Shown here: in pieces, positions 25,855-35,566 of the stretch | Numbering within the stretch: the first letter of the stretch is position 1 | How the letters are laid out: every line of letters begins with the position of its first letter | Assembly (NCBI RefSeq): GCF_030378205.1 | Contig: NZ_CP127385.1 | Coordinates: forward strand, 5,806,001 to 5,870,000 | Origin: Bradyrhizobium sp. NP1 | GTDB taxonomy: Bacteria; Pseudomonadota; Alphaproteobacteria; Rhizobiales; Xanthobacteraceae | Direction of reading: 5' to 3' | DNA: 64,000 bases | Made by a program: the position numbers and the translations under genes | The notes under the pieces: model-generated | What the model was told of the DNA's origin: nothing | Database searches by the model: none | What the model saw: only the letters and a program-made list of their open reading frames with translations

Positions 25855-28800
25855 GAGGCCTCCTTCAGCGCGACTGCGATCGAGTTGCGCCGCGTCGTCC
25901 AGAGTTGTGCCTCGCAAAGCCGTTGGAAGCAGCTTTCCAGCGCGGCGAGTGCCGCCGGATTCTCGCGCTGCATGAAAGCGCGGACGTCGTCATGGCCGAG
26001 CGTCGCGTCGAAATAAAGATCAAAGAGATGCGCCGGCACCGCACCGGCGAGATGCGCGAAGGCCGCCATGTGCTCGAGCGTTGCCGTGATTTCGGCAGCG
26101 CCACGAAAGCCGTGCCGCATCATCCCGGCGATCCAGGCGGGGTTGGCGGCGCGCGACCGCACGACGCGCGCGATTTCTTCGGTCAGCGACCGCGCCTGCG
26201 GCGCATCCGCGCGCGTGGCATCGACGTGATAGAGCGATAGCGCACCCGCGCCGAGTTTCCGCGCCGCCGCCGCGATCCCCGCTTCATGCGCGGCATAATC
26301 GGCGGCCAGCAGCAAATCCGTCTCTGGCAGGTCCTGCACATGAATGAAAGCATCGGCCGCAGTAAGCCGTGCCTCGATGCCGGCGCGGTCGGGCGCGATC
26401 CCGCCGTCGGCCGTGAGCGCCCAGGACGAAGCCGCAAGCCAGGCCTCGCCGGCCGCCTCGCGCGATTCCGGAGTGAACACATCGAGCATGCCGGCCATGC
26501 CAACGCCATAGTGACCAGGCTCGGGACCGAATACGCGCGCGATGCGGCAGGAATAGGGATTGTCCCCGCCTTCCCAGTCGCGCTCGGACAGCGCTTCGGC
26601 GGCCGCCTCGAAGAGTTGGGCAAGGCCGATGAAGACATCGCGGAACAGGCCGGAGACGCGCAACGTCACGTCGATGCGGGGCCGTCCGAGCTCGGCGAGC
26701 GGAATGATCTCGAACCCGGTCGAGCGGCCGGACGCCTCGTCCCAGCGTGGGGTGACGCCGGCGAGCTGCAAGGCCATCGCAAAATCCTCGCCGGCGGTGC
26801 GCATCGTCGCGGAGCCCCAGAGATCGACGACAAGGCCCTTCGGCCAGTCGCCATGATCCTGCAGATGGCGGCGCAGCAGTTCCTCGGCGAGCTTGATGCC
26901 CTGCCCGTGCGCCGAGCGCGTCGGCACTGCGCGCGGATCGACCGCGAAGAGATTGCGTCCGGTCGGCAGCACGTCGCGCCGCCCACGATGCGGCGAGCCG
27001 GCGGGGCCCGGCGCCACGCGCCTGCCAGCCAGCGCCGCAAGCAGCGCATCCCGCTCCGCCTCACCGCACTCGCCGCGACCGAAAATATGTAGGCCGTCGC
27101 CGAACTGGCTTTCCTTGAGATCGCAGACGAAGCGGTCGATGCGCGGGATGGCTTCGGCGGGCGCCGCCGCGGCGGCAAGGCCAAGATCATGGTCGAGACC
27201 CGCGGCGCGCGCTTCATCACGGATCGCGTCGATCAAGCGCGTGCGCCGCGCCGGGTCGAGACCATCAGCCGTGGAATATTCATCGAGCAGCCGCTCGAGC
27301 CGGTGCAGGCCCTCCGGCAGCACTGCCTTGACCAGCGGCGGCGGCAGGTGGCCGATCGTGACCGCGCCGATGCGCCGCTTGGCCTGCGCCGCCTCGCCGG
27401 GATCGTTGACGATGAAGGGATAGATCACCGGCAGATCGCCGATCAGCGCGTCCGGCCAGCATGAGGCCGACAGCGCCACCGACTTACCCGGCAGCCATTC
27501 GAGCGTGCCATGCGCGCCCATATGGACGACGGCATCAACACCCTGCTGCCGGAGCCACAGATAGAACGCGACATAGGCGTGGCGCGGCGTGCGCGACAGA
27601 TCATGATACTCAGCGGTGCGATCGCCGATCGCGCCGCGTTCCGGTTGCAGCGCGATGATGATCCGGCCGCTGCGGATCGCGGCGAAATGAAACTGGCCGC
27701 CGCGGCAGTCAGGATCATCCCCGGGCGCGCCCCAAGCGGCGGCAAGTTCGTCCTGCAGCGATTGCGGCAGCGTCGCCAGCGCCGACTGATAGTCGGCAAG
27801 ACGCCACGTCAGCGTCTCCTTCTGCAAGGCTTCATCCAACTGCGCGCGCAGCCCGACATCGAAACCGGCGGCGTCGAGATCGGAGATCAGGGCTTCGACG
27901 GAAGCCAGCGCGTCGAGCCCGACCGCGTGCGCGATCTGATGCGGCCGTCCCGGATAGGTCGACAGCACGATCGCGACGGTCTTGTCGCACGCGGGCTTGT
28001 CCGCCAACCGATGCCACGTCGCGATCCGTTCGACGGCGGCCTGGACACGTTCCTCGTCAGGCTGATGCGCCAGCCGGGCGAATTGCAGGTCCGCGTCACG
28101 CGCTTCGGCCGATTTGAAGCTGACGACACCGGCGAGCAGCCGCCCATCGACTTCAGGCAACACCACATGCATAGCGAGGTCGGCCGGCGAGAGCCCGCGC
28201 AGAGACTCTTCCCAATCCGTGCGCCGGGCCGTCGACAGCGCCACCTGGAACACCGGACAGGCGGTGAAGTCGAAGGGCGTCGTCCCATCGTCGCCGGTCG
28301 CTGAAAATGCCGTGGCATTGACAATCAGTGCAGGCGGACGATGTGCGAGATGGTCCTCAAGCCATGCCGGGACGCCGGGCGCCTTGAGTGACGGCACGAA
28401 GGCGCCATGGCTGGCAAAGCCCCTTTGCCGCAAGGCCCTGATCAGCGCGTCGACCGGACCGGTGTCGGCGGCGGCGAGATACGACCTGTAGAAGGTGACG
28501 AGCGCGAACGGGCGTTCGCCGCAATCGGGTAATGCGGCGAGCACGCCCCGCTGCGGATCGTAGAAACCCGTTTGGGGAATATCGATTTCGCCGATCACCG
28601 GTCCCGCATAAAGGCCCGCCGCCAGCGCGAGCTGCGCGATCGCGGCCTGCGCGGCCGTGGCACCGCCCTTGTCGCACAGCGCTTTCAGCCGGCGCAGCGT
28701 CGAGACCGGAAGCGTCGAGAGTGCGTCGAGGCGAAAATCGTCGCGGCCGTCGGCAGGGAGCACGGCCAGCGCGATGTTGCGTTGTTTCGCGAGCTCATGC

Positions 28801-29099
28801 AGCGCGGCCAGACCATACTGCCAGTAGGACTCGCCGCCGATCAGGCGCACCAGCACGCCGCGCGCATGCGACAACGTCCGCTCGATATAGGTGTCGACCG
28901 ACAGCGGATGGCGGAGGTCCGCGAGGTTGGCGAGCCGCAGCGAGGGCAGACTGGCTCGGCCGCGCCGCCAGCCGGCGGCAAAGACGGCGAGATCGCTGTC
29001 GGAAAACGAGAGCGCCACGAGCTCGGCCGGGTCCTGGCCGAGATCCCTTGGCGTCGCGGTCTCCTCAAGCCCGCGGCTCTCGCGAAAGACGACATGCAT
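25851..29099 (-). CDS. cobN: Aerobic cobaltochelatase large subunit CobN
   Basis: 1082 residues, related to the magnesium chelatase H subunit. Recognisable are VHMGAHGTLEWLPGKSVALS near residue 515, DLPVIYPFIVNDPGEAAQAKRR just after it, and VDLWGSATMRTAGEDFAMALQLAG near 765. It inserts Co2+ into hydrogenobyrinate a,c-diamide together with CobS and CobT, which are not in this window. The start shares one base with the cobW stop. The length is at the short end for CobN, but the conserved blocks appear in order with no frameshift. Confidence 0.95.
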   Translation of the reverse strand: MHVVFRESRGLEETATPRDLGQDPAELVALSFSDSDLAVFAAGWRRGRASLPSLRLANLADLRHPLSVDTYIERTLSHARGVLVRLIGGESYWQYGLAALHELAKQRNIALAVLPADGRDDFRLDALSTLPVSTLRRLKALCDKGGATAAQAAIAQLALAAGLYAGPVIGEIDIPQTGFYDPQRGVLAALPDCGERPFALVTFYRSYLAAADTGPVDALIRALRQRGFASHGAFVPSLKAPGVPAWLEDHLAHRPPALIVNATAFSATGDDGTTPFDFTACPVFQVALSTARRTDWEESLRGLSPADLAMHVVLPEVDGRLLAGVVSFKSAEARDADLQFARLAHQPDEERVQAAVERIATWHRLADKPACDKTVAIVLSTYPGRPHQIAHAVGLDALASVEALISDLDAAGFDVGLRAQLDEALQKETLTWRLADYQSALATLPQSLQDELAAAWGAPGDDPDCRGGQFHFAAIRSGRIIIALQPERGAIGDRTAEYHDLSRTPRHAYVAFYLWLRQQGVDAVVHMGAHGTLEWLPGKSVALSASCWPDALIGDLPVIYPFIVNDPGEAAQAKRRIGAVTIGHLPPPLVKAVLPEGLHRLERLLDEYSTADGLDPARRTRLIDAIRDEARAAGLDHDLGLAAAAAPAEAIPRIDRFVCDLKESQFGDGLHIFGRGECGEAERDALLAALAGRRVAPGPAGSPHRGRRDVLPTGRNLFAVDPRAVPTRSAHGQGIKLAEELLRRHLQDHGDWPKGLVVDLWGSATMRTAGEDFAMALQLAGVTPRWDEASGRSTGFEIIPLAELGRPRIDVTLRVSGLFRDVFIGLAQLFEAAAEALSERDWEGGDNPYSCRIARVFGPEPGHYGVGMAGMLDVFTPESREAAGEAWLAASSWALTADGGIAPDRAGIEARLTAADAFIHVQDLPETDLLLAADYAAHEAGIAAAARKLGAGALSLYHVDATRADAPQARSLTEEIARVVRSRAANPAWIAGMMRHGFRGAAEITATLEHMAAFAHLAGAVPAHLFDLYFDATLGHDDVRAFMQRENPAALAALESCFQRLCEAQLWTTRRNSIAVALKEAS

Positions 29100-30163
29100 C
29101 AGGTGGCAAATCCCGCAATCGCAAATCCAGACGTCTCGAGCGCCCTCCTGATTTCCGGCGCATCGATATCGGCACGCTCGCCGATCAGAACCAGCCTTGA
29201 GCGCCGCGACCGCGCGCCCCAGGGCTTGTCGAACTGATGCCGCACGCGCTCGCCGACCGCCTGCACCAGCAGCCGCATCGGCTTGCCCGCGATAGCGATA
29301 TAGCCTTTGGCGCGCAGCACGTTCTGCTCGCGCGCCAGGCGCTGAATGGCACCGACCAACGCATCGACATCGCCGACCTCGCCAAGCTCGACGACCACGG
29401 AATTGAAATCGTCGTGCTCATGCTCCTCCTCGCCGTCGTGATGCGAGGGGCGTGCGGCGAGATCATCCTCCGCCGCGGCTTCAAGGCCGAGGATCACCCG
29501 CGTGTCGATCGCGCCGTCGACGATGGGCAGCATCGGAACCGCGCGCGGCATCTCCGCTGAGATCGCCGCTCTCGCCGCTTCGAGCCCGGCTTCGTCCGTC
29601 AGATCGGTCTTGGTGAGCAGCACGATATCAGCGCATGCGATCTGATCCTCGAACACTTCGGACAGCGGCGTCTCGTGATCGAGATTGTCGTCGGCCGCGC
29701 GCTGCGCTTCGACCGCATCGGGATCGGGCGCAAAGCGTCCCGCCGCCACGGCCTCCGCGTCGGCCAGCGCGATCACGCCGTCGACCGTGATGCGTGAGCG
29801 GATGTCCGGCCAGTCGAACGCCTTCAACAACGGCTTGGGCAGCGCAAGGCCCGAGGTCTCGATCAGGATGTGATCGGGCTTCACGCGGCGCGAGAGGAGC
29901 TGCTCGATCGCCGGAATGAAATCGTCGGCCACCGTGCAGCAGATGCAGCCATTGGCGAGCTCGATGATGTTCTCGGCCGGGCAATCGGCATCGGCGCAGG
30001 ATTTCAGAATCTCGCCGTCGACGCCGACGCTGCCGAACTCGTTGACGAGCACCGCGAGCTTGCGGCCGTTGGCATTGGCGATCAGATGACGGATCAGCGT
30101 GGTCTTGCCCGACCCGAGAAAGCCGGTGATGACGGTCACTGGAACCTTGGCAAGGGAATTCAC
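29099..30163 (-). CDS. cobW: CobW, GTP-dependent metal chaperone of the COG0523 family
   Basis: 354 residues. P-loop GFLGSGKT at residues 14-21, the family metal motif GCICC at 72-76, TKTDL near 196 and a histidine/acid-rich segment (HHDGEEEHEHDD) near 242 before the C-terminal domain. CobW is thought to deliver cobalt to the CobNST chelatase. GTG start overlapping the DUF1636 stop by four bases (GTGA). The histidine-rich stretch probably gathers metal ions. Confidence 0.94.
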   Translation of the reverse strand: MNSLAKVPVTVITGFLGSGKTTLIRHLIANANGRKLAVLVNEFGSVGVDGEILKSCADADCPAENIIELANGCICCTVADDFIPAIEQLLSRRVKPDHILIETSGLALPKPLLKAFDWPDIRSRITVDGVIALADAEAVAAGRFAPDPDAVEAQRAADDNLDHETPLSEVFEDQIACADIVLLTKTDLTDEAGLEAARAAISAEMPRAVPMLPIVDGAIDTRVILGLEAAAEDDLAARPSHHDGEEEHEHDDFNSVVVELGEVGDVDALVGAIQRLAREQNVLRAKGYIAIAGKPMRLLVQAVGERVRHQFDKPWGARSRRSRLVLIGERADIDAPEIRRALETSGFAIAGFAT

Positions 30164-30534
30164 TCGGCGGCCTCCGGCAGGGCAGGTATGGGCGGGATGC
30201 GGGCAAGCGATTGCTTGCGGAAGATTTCGGGGCGCGTGCGCCAGGGCACGATGCCGTCGGGCGCGGCCGCATAGGCCGCCGCACCCGCGACGACGTCAGG
30301 CGCGTTGACGGCAGACAAGCGGCCATAGACATAGGACCAGCGGCCCGGCGCGCTGAGCGCGACCGAGCAGCCCTGGCTGCAGGCGGACAGGCATTCGACC
30401 GGCACCAGGTGAACGCCGGATGGCACGCCGGCCTCGACAATGGCGTCGCGCAGGCGCGCGCCCGGCGTGGGCTGTCCTTCGGGAATCGTTTCGCCGGCGC
30501 GGCAAGTGATGCAGACGTGAAGCGTGACGGTCAT
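30160..30534 (-). CDS. DUF1636 family protein, ferredoxin-like
   Basis: 124 residues. Five cysteines at positions 8, 11, 48, 52 and 56 (HVCITCRAG and ECLSACSQGC) suggest an iron-sulfur cluster in a thioredoxin-like fold, as in DUF1636 proteins. These are often encoded beside cobW. The ATG at 30534 has AAGGAAGGG upstream and is the first gene after the B12 riboswitch; the open frame continues upstream through the riboswitch, which is not coding. The function is unknown; a redox or metal-handling role in corrin synthesis is inferred from context only. Confidence 0.85.
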   Translation of the reverse strand: MTVTLHVCITCRAGETIPEGQPTPGARLRDAIVEAGVPSGVHLVPVECLSACSQGCSVALSAPGRWSYVYGRLSAVNAPDVVAGAAAYAAAPDGIVPWRTRPEIFRKQSLARIPPIPALPEAAE

Positions 30535-30633
30535 CGCCCTTCCTTTGACAACAGGCGGAGGCGATGAGGCACGCGGACCCAAAGGAATCCGCTTCCCCGT
30601 CGCGGAACACCCCGTCCGCCGGTCTCGATCGTT

Positions 30634-30830
30634 GCGCTGGCAGGTCTCCCGGCTTGCGGAGCAGGGTTTCCCCTTCGACACCCGCCTTCCCGACCCCATG
30701 GGGTCAGTGGCTTCAAGGGCATCTCTCCGGTCACGGTCGCGGGGGCGGCTGCTTTTCGGGCTTGAGATTGAAGGACTCAACCCCTATCGCATTCCCTCTT
30801 CGCCTGTCGTAGGACAGGAACCAACGTCGG
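30634..30830 (-). promoter_or_regulatory. Cobalamin (B12) riboswitch
   Basis: Read on the minus strand, the leader contains GTTGGTTCC, then GGGAATGCGA, the core AGCAGCCGCCCCCGCGAC, GCCACTG, GGGAAGGCGGG and finally the B12 box AAGCCGGGAGACCTGCC (about 30656-30640), in the order of the known riboswitch. It lies about 100 bases upstream of the DUF1636-cobW-cobN operon and points towards it, so high adenosylcobalamin should lower expression of that operon. Exact ends are approximate. The plus-strand gene cobO begins just beyond its 5' end and is not in its reading direction. Confidence 0.93.
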
Positions 30831-30833
30831 CCC

Positions 30834-30862
30834 ACCATTTGCCCTGGGCCGGAACTTGTCAA
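30834..30862 (-). promoter_or_regulatory. Candidate promoter for the riboswitch leader
   Basis: TTGACA, a perfect -35, reads on the minus strand at 30862-30857, with the weak -10 AATGGT at 30839-30834 after 17 bases. It would start transcription at about 30827, just before the conserved riboswitch sequence. The -10 is poor, so this is tentative. The region also abuts the ribosome site of divergent cobO. Confidence 0.4.
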
Positions 30863-30877
30863 GCCAAAGGAGCGTCA

Positions 30878-31534
30878 ATGGTCTCCGAATCGGATACCGC
30901 CGGGAACGAAGGAACGCTCGTCTCCGACACGTCGCTCGACGCGCATCACGCCGAACGGATGGCGAAGAAAAAGGCCGCCCGCGACCGCATGATGGCGACC
31001 AAGAGCGGCGAAAAGGGACTGATCATCGTTCACACCGGCGCGGGAAAGGGAAAATCCTCCTCAGCCTTCGGCATGATCCTGCGCTGCGTGGCGCACGGCT
31101 TCCCGTGCGCGGTCGTGCAGTTCATCAAGGGAGCATGGGATACCGGCGAGCGGCGCCTCTTGACCGGACATTTCGCCGACCTGTGTCAGTTCCACGCCAT
31201 GGGCGAAGGTTTTACCTGGGAAACGCAGGACCGCGCCCGCGACATCGCGGCCGCCCGAGCCGGTTGGGAAAAGGCCAAGCAATTGATCGCCGATCCCACC
31301 TTGCGCATGGTCGTGCTCGACGAGATCAACATTGCGCTCCGCTACGATTACCTCGATGTCAGCGAAGTGGTTGAATTCCTGAAGAACGAAAAGCCGGCGA
31401 TGACGCATGTCGTCCTCACCGGCCGCAACGCCAAGCAGGAACTGATCGACGCGGCCGATCTCGTCACCGAGATGACGCTGGTGAAGCATCCGTTCCGCTC
31501 CGGCATCAAGGCGCAGCCCGGCGTCGAATTCTGA
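30878..31534 (+). CDS. cobO: Cob(I)yrinic acid a,c-diamide adenosyltransferase CobO
   Basis: 218 residues. P-loop TGAGKGKSS at about 53-61, [13 protein letters not shown] near 86, and [13 protein letters not shown] near 148 are CobO/CobA-type (BtuR) motifs. It transfers the adenosyl group of ATP to the corrin cobalt. AAAGGAG before the ATG fixes the start. It leads a plus-strand pair with cobQ, 20 bases apart. Confidence 0.95.
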   Translation: MVSESDTAGNEGTLVSDTSLDAHHAERMAKKKAARDRMMATKSGEKGLIIVHTGAGKGKSSSAFGMILRCVAHGFPCAVVQFIKGAWDTGERRLLTGHFADLCQFHAMGEGFTWETQDRARDIAAARAGWEKAKQLIADPTLRMVVLDEINIALRYDYLDVSEVVEFLKNEKPAMTHVVLTGRNAKQELIDAADLVTEMTLVKHPFRSGIKAQPGVEF

Positions 31535-31554
31535 ACAGGAAGGCGACGCTCGCG

Positions 31555-33003
31555 ATGGCGCGCGCATTGATGATCCAGGGCGCAGGCTCCGATGTCGGCA
31601 AGTCGCTGGTCGTCGCCGGCCTTGCCCGCGCCGCGACGCGCCGGGGCAAAAGCGTGCTTCCGTTCAAGCCGCAGAACATGTCGAACAACGCGGCGGTCAC
31701 GGTCGACGGCGGCGAGATCGGGCGCGCCCAGGCGCTGCAGGCGCTCGCCGCAGGCGCCGAGCCGCACACCGACATGAATCCGGTGCTGCTGAAGCCCGAA
31801 ACCGATGTCGGCTCGCAGGTCATCGTGCAGGGACGCCGCGTCGCGACACTGCGCGCGCGCGACTATGCGGCCATGAAGCCGTCGCTGATGGCGCCTGTCC
31901 TGGAAAGCTTCCAGCGCCTGAAGGATCGCGCCGACCTGGTGCTCGTCGAAGGCGCCGGCAGCGCCGCGGAAATCAACCTGCGCAAGGCCGATATCGCCAA
32001 TATGGGCTTTGCGCGCAAGGCGGATGTGCCTGTCATCCTGGTCGGCGACATCGATCGCGGCGGCGTCATCGCGCAGCTCGTCGGCATCAAGGCTGTGATC
32101 GACCCCGATGACGCCGCGATGATCGAAGGCTTCATCATCAACAAGTTCCGCGGCGATCCGGCGCTGTTCGACGACGGCTATCGGGCGATCGAAGCGCGCA
32201 CCGGCTGGCGCGGATTTGGCGTGCTGCCGTATTTCGCCCGTGCCGCCGAGCTGCCGGCCGAGGACGCGCTGGGGCTGTCAGGCGCGACCAAGCCCGGCAA
32301 ATGCAGGATTGCTTTTCTGGCGCTGTCGCGGATCGCGAATTTCGACGACCTCGATCCGCTCAAGCTCGAACCCGAGGTCGACCTCGTGATGGTGCGGCCG
32401 GGCGAAGCGATCCCGGGTGATGCGAAACTGGTCATCCTGCCGGGCACGAAGTCGACGCGCGGCGATCTCGCCTTCCTGCGCAAACAAGGCTGGGACATCG
32501 ATCTCATTGCCCATCATCGCCGCGGCGGCCATGTGCTCGGCCTGTGCGGCGGCTACCAGATGCTGGGACACAGCGTCGCCGATCCCGAAGGGATCGAAGG
32601 GCCGGCGGGCGAAACGCAAGGCCTCGGCCTGCTCGATGTGACGACTGTCATGACGCCGCAGAAGACGCTGACCCGTGTTGCGGCCGTTCACGCCCCGACC
32701 CGGCTGCCAATCGAAGCCTATGAAATCCATATCGGACGCACCGACGGGGCGGATCGCGCCCGGCCCTTTGCCATTCTCGACGGCACGCCGGAAGGCGCGA
32801 TGTCGGGCGATAGCCGCGTGCATGGCAGCTACCTGCACGGGCTGTTTGGTTCGGATGCGTTCCGCAAGGCCTTTCTGGCGCAGCTCGGGATTCCTGCATC
32901 CGACCTGCACTTTCGCGACAAGGTCGAAGGCGCGCTCGATGCGCTCGCCGATCACGTCGAGGCGCATCTCGACGTCGAAGGCCTCCTGGCCCTCGCCCGC
33001 TAA
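31555..33003 (+). CDS. cobQ: Cobyric acid synthase CobQ
   Basis: 482 residues. N-terminal dethiobiotin-synthase-like domain ([31 protein letters not shown]) and a C-terminal glutamine amidotransferase domain with nucleophile Cys331 in [12 protein letters not shown] and a later HGSYLHGLF. It amidates side chains b, d, e and g of adenosylcobyrinic acid a,c-diamide. It ends four bases from the convergent cobC stop. Confidence 0.95.
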   Translation: MARALMIQGAGSDVGKSLVVAGLARAATRRGKSVLPFKPQNMSNNAAVTVDGGEIGRAQALQALAAGAEPHTDMNPVLLKPETDVGSQVIVQGRRVATLRARDYAAMKPSLMAPVLESFQRLKDRADLVLVEGAGSAAEINLRKADIANMGFARKADVPVILVGDIDRGGVIAQLVGIKAVIDPDDAAMIEGFIINKFRGDPALFDDGYRAIEARTGWRGFGVLPYFARAAELPAEDALGLSGATKPGKCRIAFLALSRIANFDDLDPLKLEPEVDLVMVRPGEAIPGDAKLVILPGTKSTRGDLAFLRKQGWDIDLIAHHRRGGHVLGLCGGYQMLGHSVADPEGIEGPAGETQGLGLLDVTTVMTPQKTLTRVAAVHAPTRLPIEAYEIHIGRTDGADRARPFAILDGTPEGAMSGDSRVHGSYLHGLFGSDAFRKAFLAQLGIPASDLHFRDKVEGALDALADHVEAHLDVEGLLALAR

Positions 33004-33007
33004 CCCA

Positions 33008-33988
33008 TCAGGCTGCGAGCGCCGCGGCAACGCGCTCCCACTCGGTCTCGTTGCCCGGCAAGCCAAGCCGCAGCCAGGCCGGATTTTTCTCGAAGATCCG
33101 CGACCAGATATGTGCGCGTGCAAGCTGAGCCTGCGCGGCGGCCGCATCACCGGTGTGATAGAGGCGGAACAGCGACGTGCCGCCGACCAGCGCCCACCCT
33201 CGCGACAGCGCGATCGTATCGAGCCTGACGCATTCGCGTTGCAGGCGAGCGGTCGTTGCCGCGGCCCAGCCGCGATCAAGCAGCGCGCGACAGCCGACCT
33301 CGATCGCCGGCCCCGACACCGGCCACGGGCCGGCCATGGCCGAGAGCGACGCGATATCGGCTGCGCTGCCGAGCACGAAGCCAAGCCGCAAACCAGCGAG
33401 CCCATAGAACTTGCCGAACGAACGCAGGACGAGGAGGCCGGGCCGTCCGGCTTCGCGCGCCAGCGACAAGTCCGGCGTCGGGTCCGCAAAGCTCTCATCG
33501 ACCACGAGCCGGCCGACGCGTGAAGCCAGCGCCAGCAATTCATCCGGCGCATGGCGCCGCCCATCGGGATTGTTGGGATTGACGACAACGGCAAGATCGG
33601 CGCCCGCGAGCGCGGCGAGATCGGAAACCTCGTCTACGTCCCAGCCGGCGACCGAGAACGCGTGCGAGAACTCGCCATAGGTCGGCGACAGCACCCGCGC
33701 GCGGCCGCGCGGCGCGATCCCCGGCAGCAACTGGATCGCGCTCTGTGCGCCGCTCACCGCCAGAACCGGCGCCTGCGTTCCATAGGCTTCTCGCGCAGCG
33801 CGATGCAGCCGCGCGATGTCGGATCGCAAGGGCAGCGCGGTCCAGGCGTGCGTGCTCAAGCCCGGCAGCGGATAAGCCCGCCGGTTGATGCCGGTCGACA
33901 GATCGATCCAGTCGTCGGCGTGGCCGCCGAAGCGCTGCAAGGCCAGATCGAGATTTCCACCATGCCCGGGCATGGCCTTGTTTTTCAC
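33008..33988 (-). CDS. cobC: Threonine-phosphate decarboxylase CobC (PLP enzyme)
   Basis: About 326 residues, aminotransferase class I/II fold. PLP lysine in LRSFGKFYGLAGLRLGF near residue 190, VVNPNNPDGR near 133 and an N-terminal HGGNLD typical of CobC/CobD(Salmonella). It makes the aminopropanol (phosphate) linker of the nucleotide loop. GTG start at 33988 overlaps the cobD stop by four bases; ATG at 33973 (just before PGHGGN) is equally possible and has AAGG nearby. Confidence 0.92.
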   Translation of the reverse strand: MKNKAMPGHGGNLDLALQRFGGHADDWIDLSTGINRRAYPLPGLSTHAWTALPLRSDIARLHRAAREAYGTQAPVLAVSGAQSAIQLLPGIAPRGRARVLSPTYGEFSHAFSVAGWDVDEVSDLAALAGADLAVVVNPNNPDGRRHAPDELLALASRVGRLVVDESFADPTPDLSLAREAGRPGLLVLRSFGKFYGLAGLRLGFVLGSAADIASLSAMAGPWPVSGPAIEVGCRALLDRGWAAATTARLQRECVRLDTIALSRGWALVGGTSLFRLYHTGDAAAAQAQLARAHIWSRIFEKNPAWLRLGLPGNETEWERVAAALAA

Positions 33989-34926
33989 GCGAGAGCGAAA
34001 ACCGCAAGGGCGGCGGCCAGCGCGATCATGGCGCGGACATAGAGCTTCAGCCCCTGCTCGATATCGCCGGCCACCGGATCGCGGGCCGCCGCGTTGAGCC
34101 AGGGCTCATCGGCAATGCGGCCTTGGTAGATCCGCGGCCCGCTGAGGCGGATGCCGAGCGCGCCGGCCATCGCCGCTTCGGGCCAGCCGGCATTCGGCGA
34201 GCGGTGATGCCGCGCGTCCCGCACCATGCAGGCCATCGCGACGGACGGATTTGACCCCAGCAGCGCGAACAGCGCGCCGGTCAGGCGCGCCGGGACGAAA
34301 TTCGCGACGTCGTCGATTCCAGCCGCGGCCCAGCCGAAGGCCTCGTGACGCGGCGAGCGGTGGCCGATCATGGAATCGAGCGTGTTGATGGCCTTATAGC
34401 CGATGATCCCCGGCAAGCCGAACAGCGCGCCCCAGAACAGCGGCGCGACGATGCCATCCGACGCATTCTCGGCCAGGCTCTCGATCGCGGCCCGCGCGAT
34501 GCCGGCTTCATCGAGCATCGCCGGGTCGCGCCCGACGATCCGCCCGACCGCCGCACGCGCAGCCGCCAGATCGCCCATTCGCAACGGCTCCGCAACGGCG
34601 GCGACATGATCGTAAAGCGAGCGCAGTGCGACGAACGGCCACGCGAGAATGCCGAGCGCGATCATCCCGCTCCATTCCGGAACAAGCATGGTCTGGATGA
34701 TCCATCCGAGGCCGGCTGCTGCGACGATGACAAACAGGGCCACTGCTGCGCCCGCGATCCGCCGCATGGCCGGCGTGTCGGCGGGCCGGTTGCAACTTTC
34801 GTCGAGAAGGCCGATCAGCCGCCCGAGCCAGGTGACGGGATGGCCGATGCGCGCAAACAGGGGCGCGGGCCAGCCCATGAGGGCATCCACCGCCATTGCC
34901 ACCAGCATCGCGCCCGCAAAGCCCAC
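33985..34926 (-). CDS. cobD: Adenosylcobinamide-phosphate synthase CobD (CbiB)
   Basis: About 313 residues, membrane protein with four or five hydrophobic segments. Family motifs: DALMGWPAPLFARIGHPVTWLG near the start, ESLAENASDGIVAPLFWGALFG and KAINTLDSMIGHRSPRHEAFGWAAAGIDDVANFVPARLT in the middle. It attaches the aminopropanol arm to cobyric acid. The GTG at 34926 is chosen because GGGAGG precedes it by seven bases; an upstream GTG at 34941 and an ATG at 34908 are also in frame. Divergent from cobP. Confidence 0.93.
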   Translation of the reverse strand: MGFAGAMLVAMAVDALMGWPAPLFARIGHPVTWLGRLIGLLDESCNRPADTPAMRRIAGAAVALFVIVAAAGLGWIIQTMLVPEWSGMIALGILAWPFVALRSLYDHVAAVAEPLRMGDLAAARAAVGRIVGRDPAMLDEAGIARAAIESLAENASDGIVAPLFWGALFGLPGIIGYKAINTLDSMIGHRSPRHEAFGWAAAGIDDVANFVPARLTGALFALLGSNPSVAMACMVRDARHHRSPNAGWPEAAMAGALGIRLSGPRIYQGRIADEPWLNAAARDPVAGDIEQGLKLYVRAMIALAAALAVFALA

Positions 34927-35049
34927 GCCATCGCCTCCCACATGTCCTGATGCGCGAGAACGCCCCCCGCGCGCAAGCCCCCGTCGCTTCGATTTGGGCT
35001 TTGTCTTCGCCGCATTTGATGGTTAGTGCTGGCGGACGTGGAGAGCAGC

Positions 35050-35553
35050 ATGGCCGTCATCCTCATCACTGGTGGCGCCCGATCGGGCAAGAGCCTGCGC
35101 GCGGAGATGCGCGCGCGCGGCTTTCCCGGCAAGCCCATCTATATCGCGACCGCCGAGGCGCTCGATGCGGAGATGAGTGCGCGCATTGCCGCCCATCGCG
35201 AGCGGCGCGGCCACGACTGGATCGAACGCGAAGCGCCCCTCGATCTCGTCGAGGCGATCAGCGACAGCGACGGCGGCGGCGCGCGGCTGGTCGATTGCCT
35301 GACGCTGTGGCTGTCCAACCTGCTGCATGCGGAGCGCGACTGGAAAGCCGAAGCCGGACATTTGGCGGATGCACTGGCGCGGCAGCGCAGCCCGGTCATC
35401 CTGGTCAGCAACGAGGTCGGCCTCGGTATCGTGCCCGACAACGCGCTGGCGCGGGTCTTTCGCGACGCCGCCGGCATTGTGAACCAGAAGATCGCCGGCG
35501 TCGCGGACGAAGTCGAATTCATGGTGGCCGGACTGCCCATGAAGGTGAAATAG
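35050..35553 (+). CDS. cobP: Adenosylcobinamide kinase/guanylyltransferase CobP (CobU)
   Basis: 167 residues. P-loop ITGGARSGKS near residues 5-14, IYIATAEALDAEM, an HRERRG histidine region near 45 (guanylylation site in the family) and VDCLTLWLSNLL near 80. It phosphorylates adenosylcobinamide and transfers GMP to it. The ATG at 35050 with GGAGAG upstream is preferred over 35026. bluB follows after 13 bases. Confidence 0.94.
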   Translation: MAVILITGGARSGKSLRAEMRARGFPGKPIYIATAEALDAEMSARIAAHRERRGHDWIEREAPLDLVEAISDSDGGGARLVDCLTLWLSNLLHAERDWKAEAGHLADALARQRSPVILVSNEVGLGIVPDNALARVFRDAAGIVNQKIAGVADEVEFMVAGLPMKVK

Positions 35554-35566
35554 TGTCGCGAACCGA

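Noticed and set aside
30828..30851. Seven-base dyad CGGCCCA...TGGGCCG as a terminator for one of the cob transcripts
   Set aside because: It lies within the likely promoter of the riboswitch leader, has a 10-base loop and no T-run.
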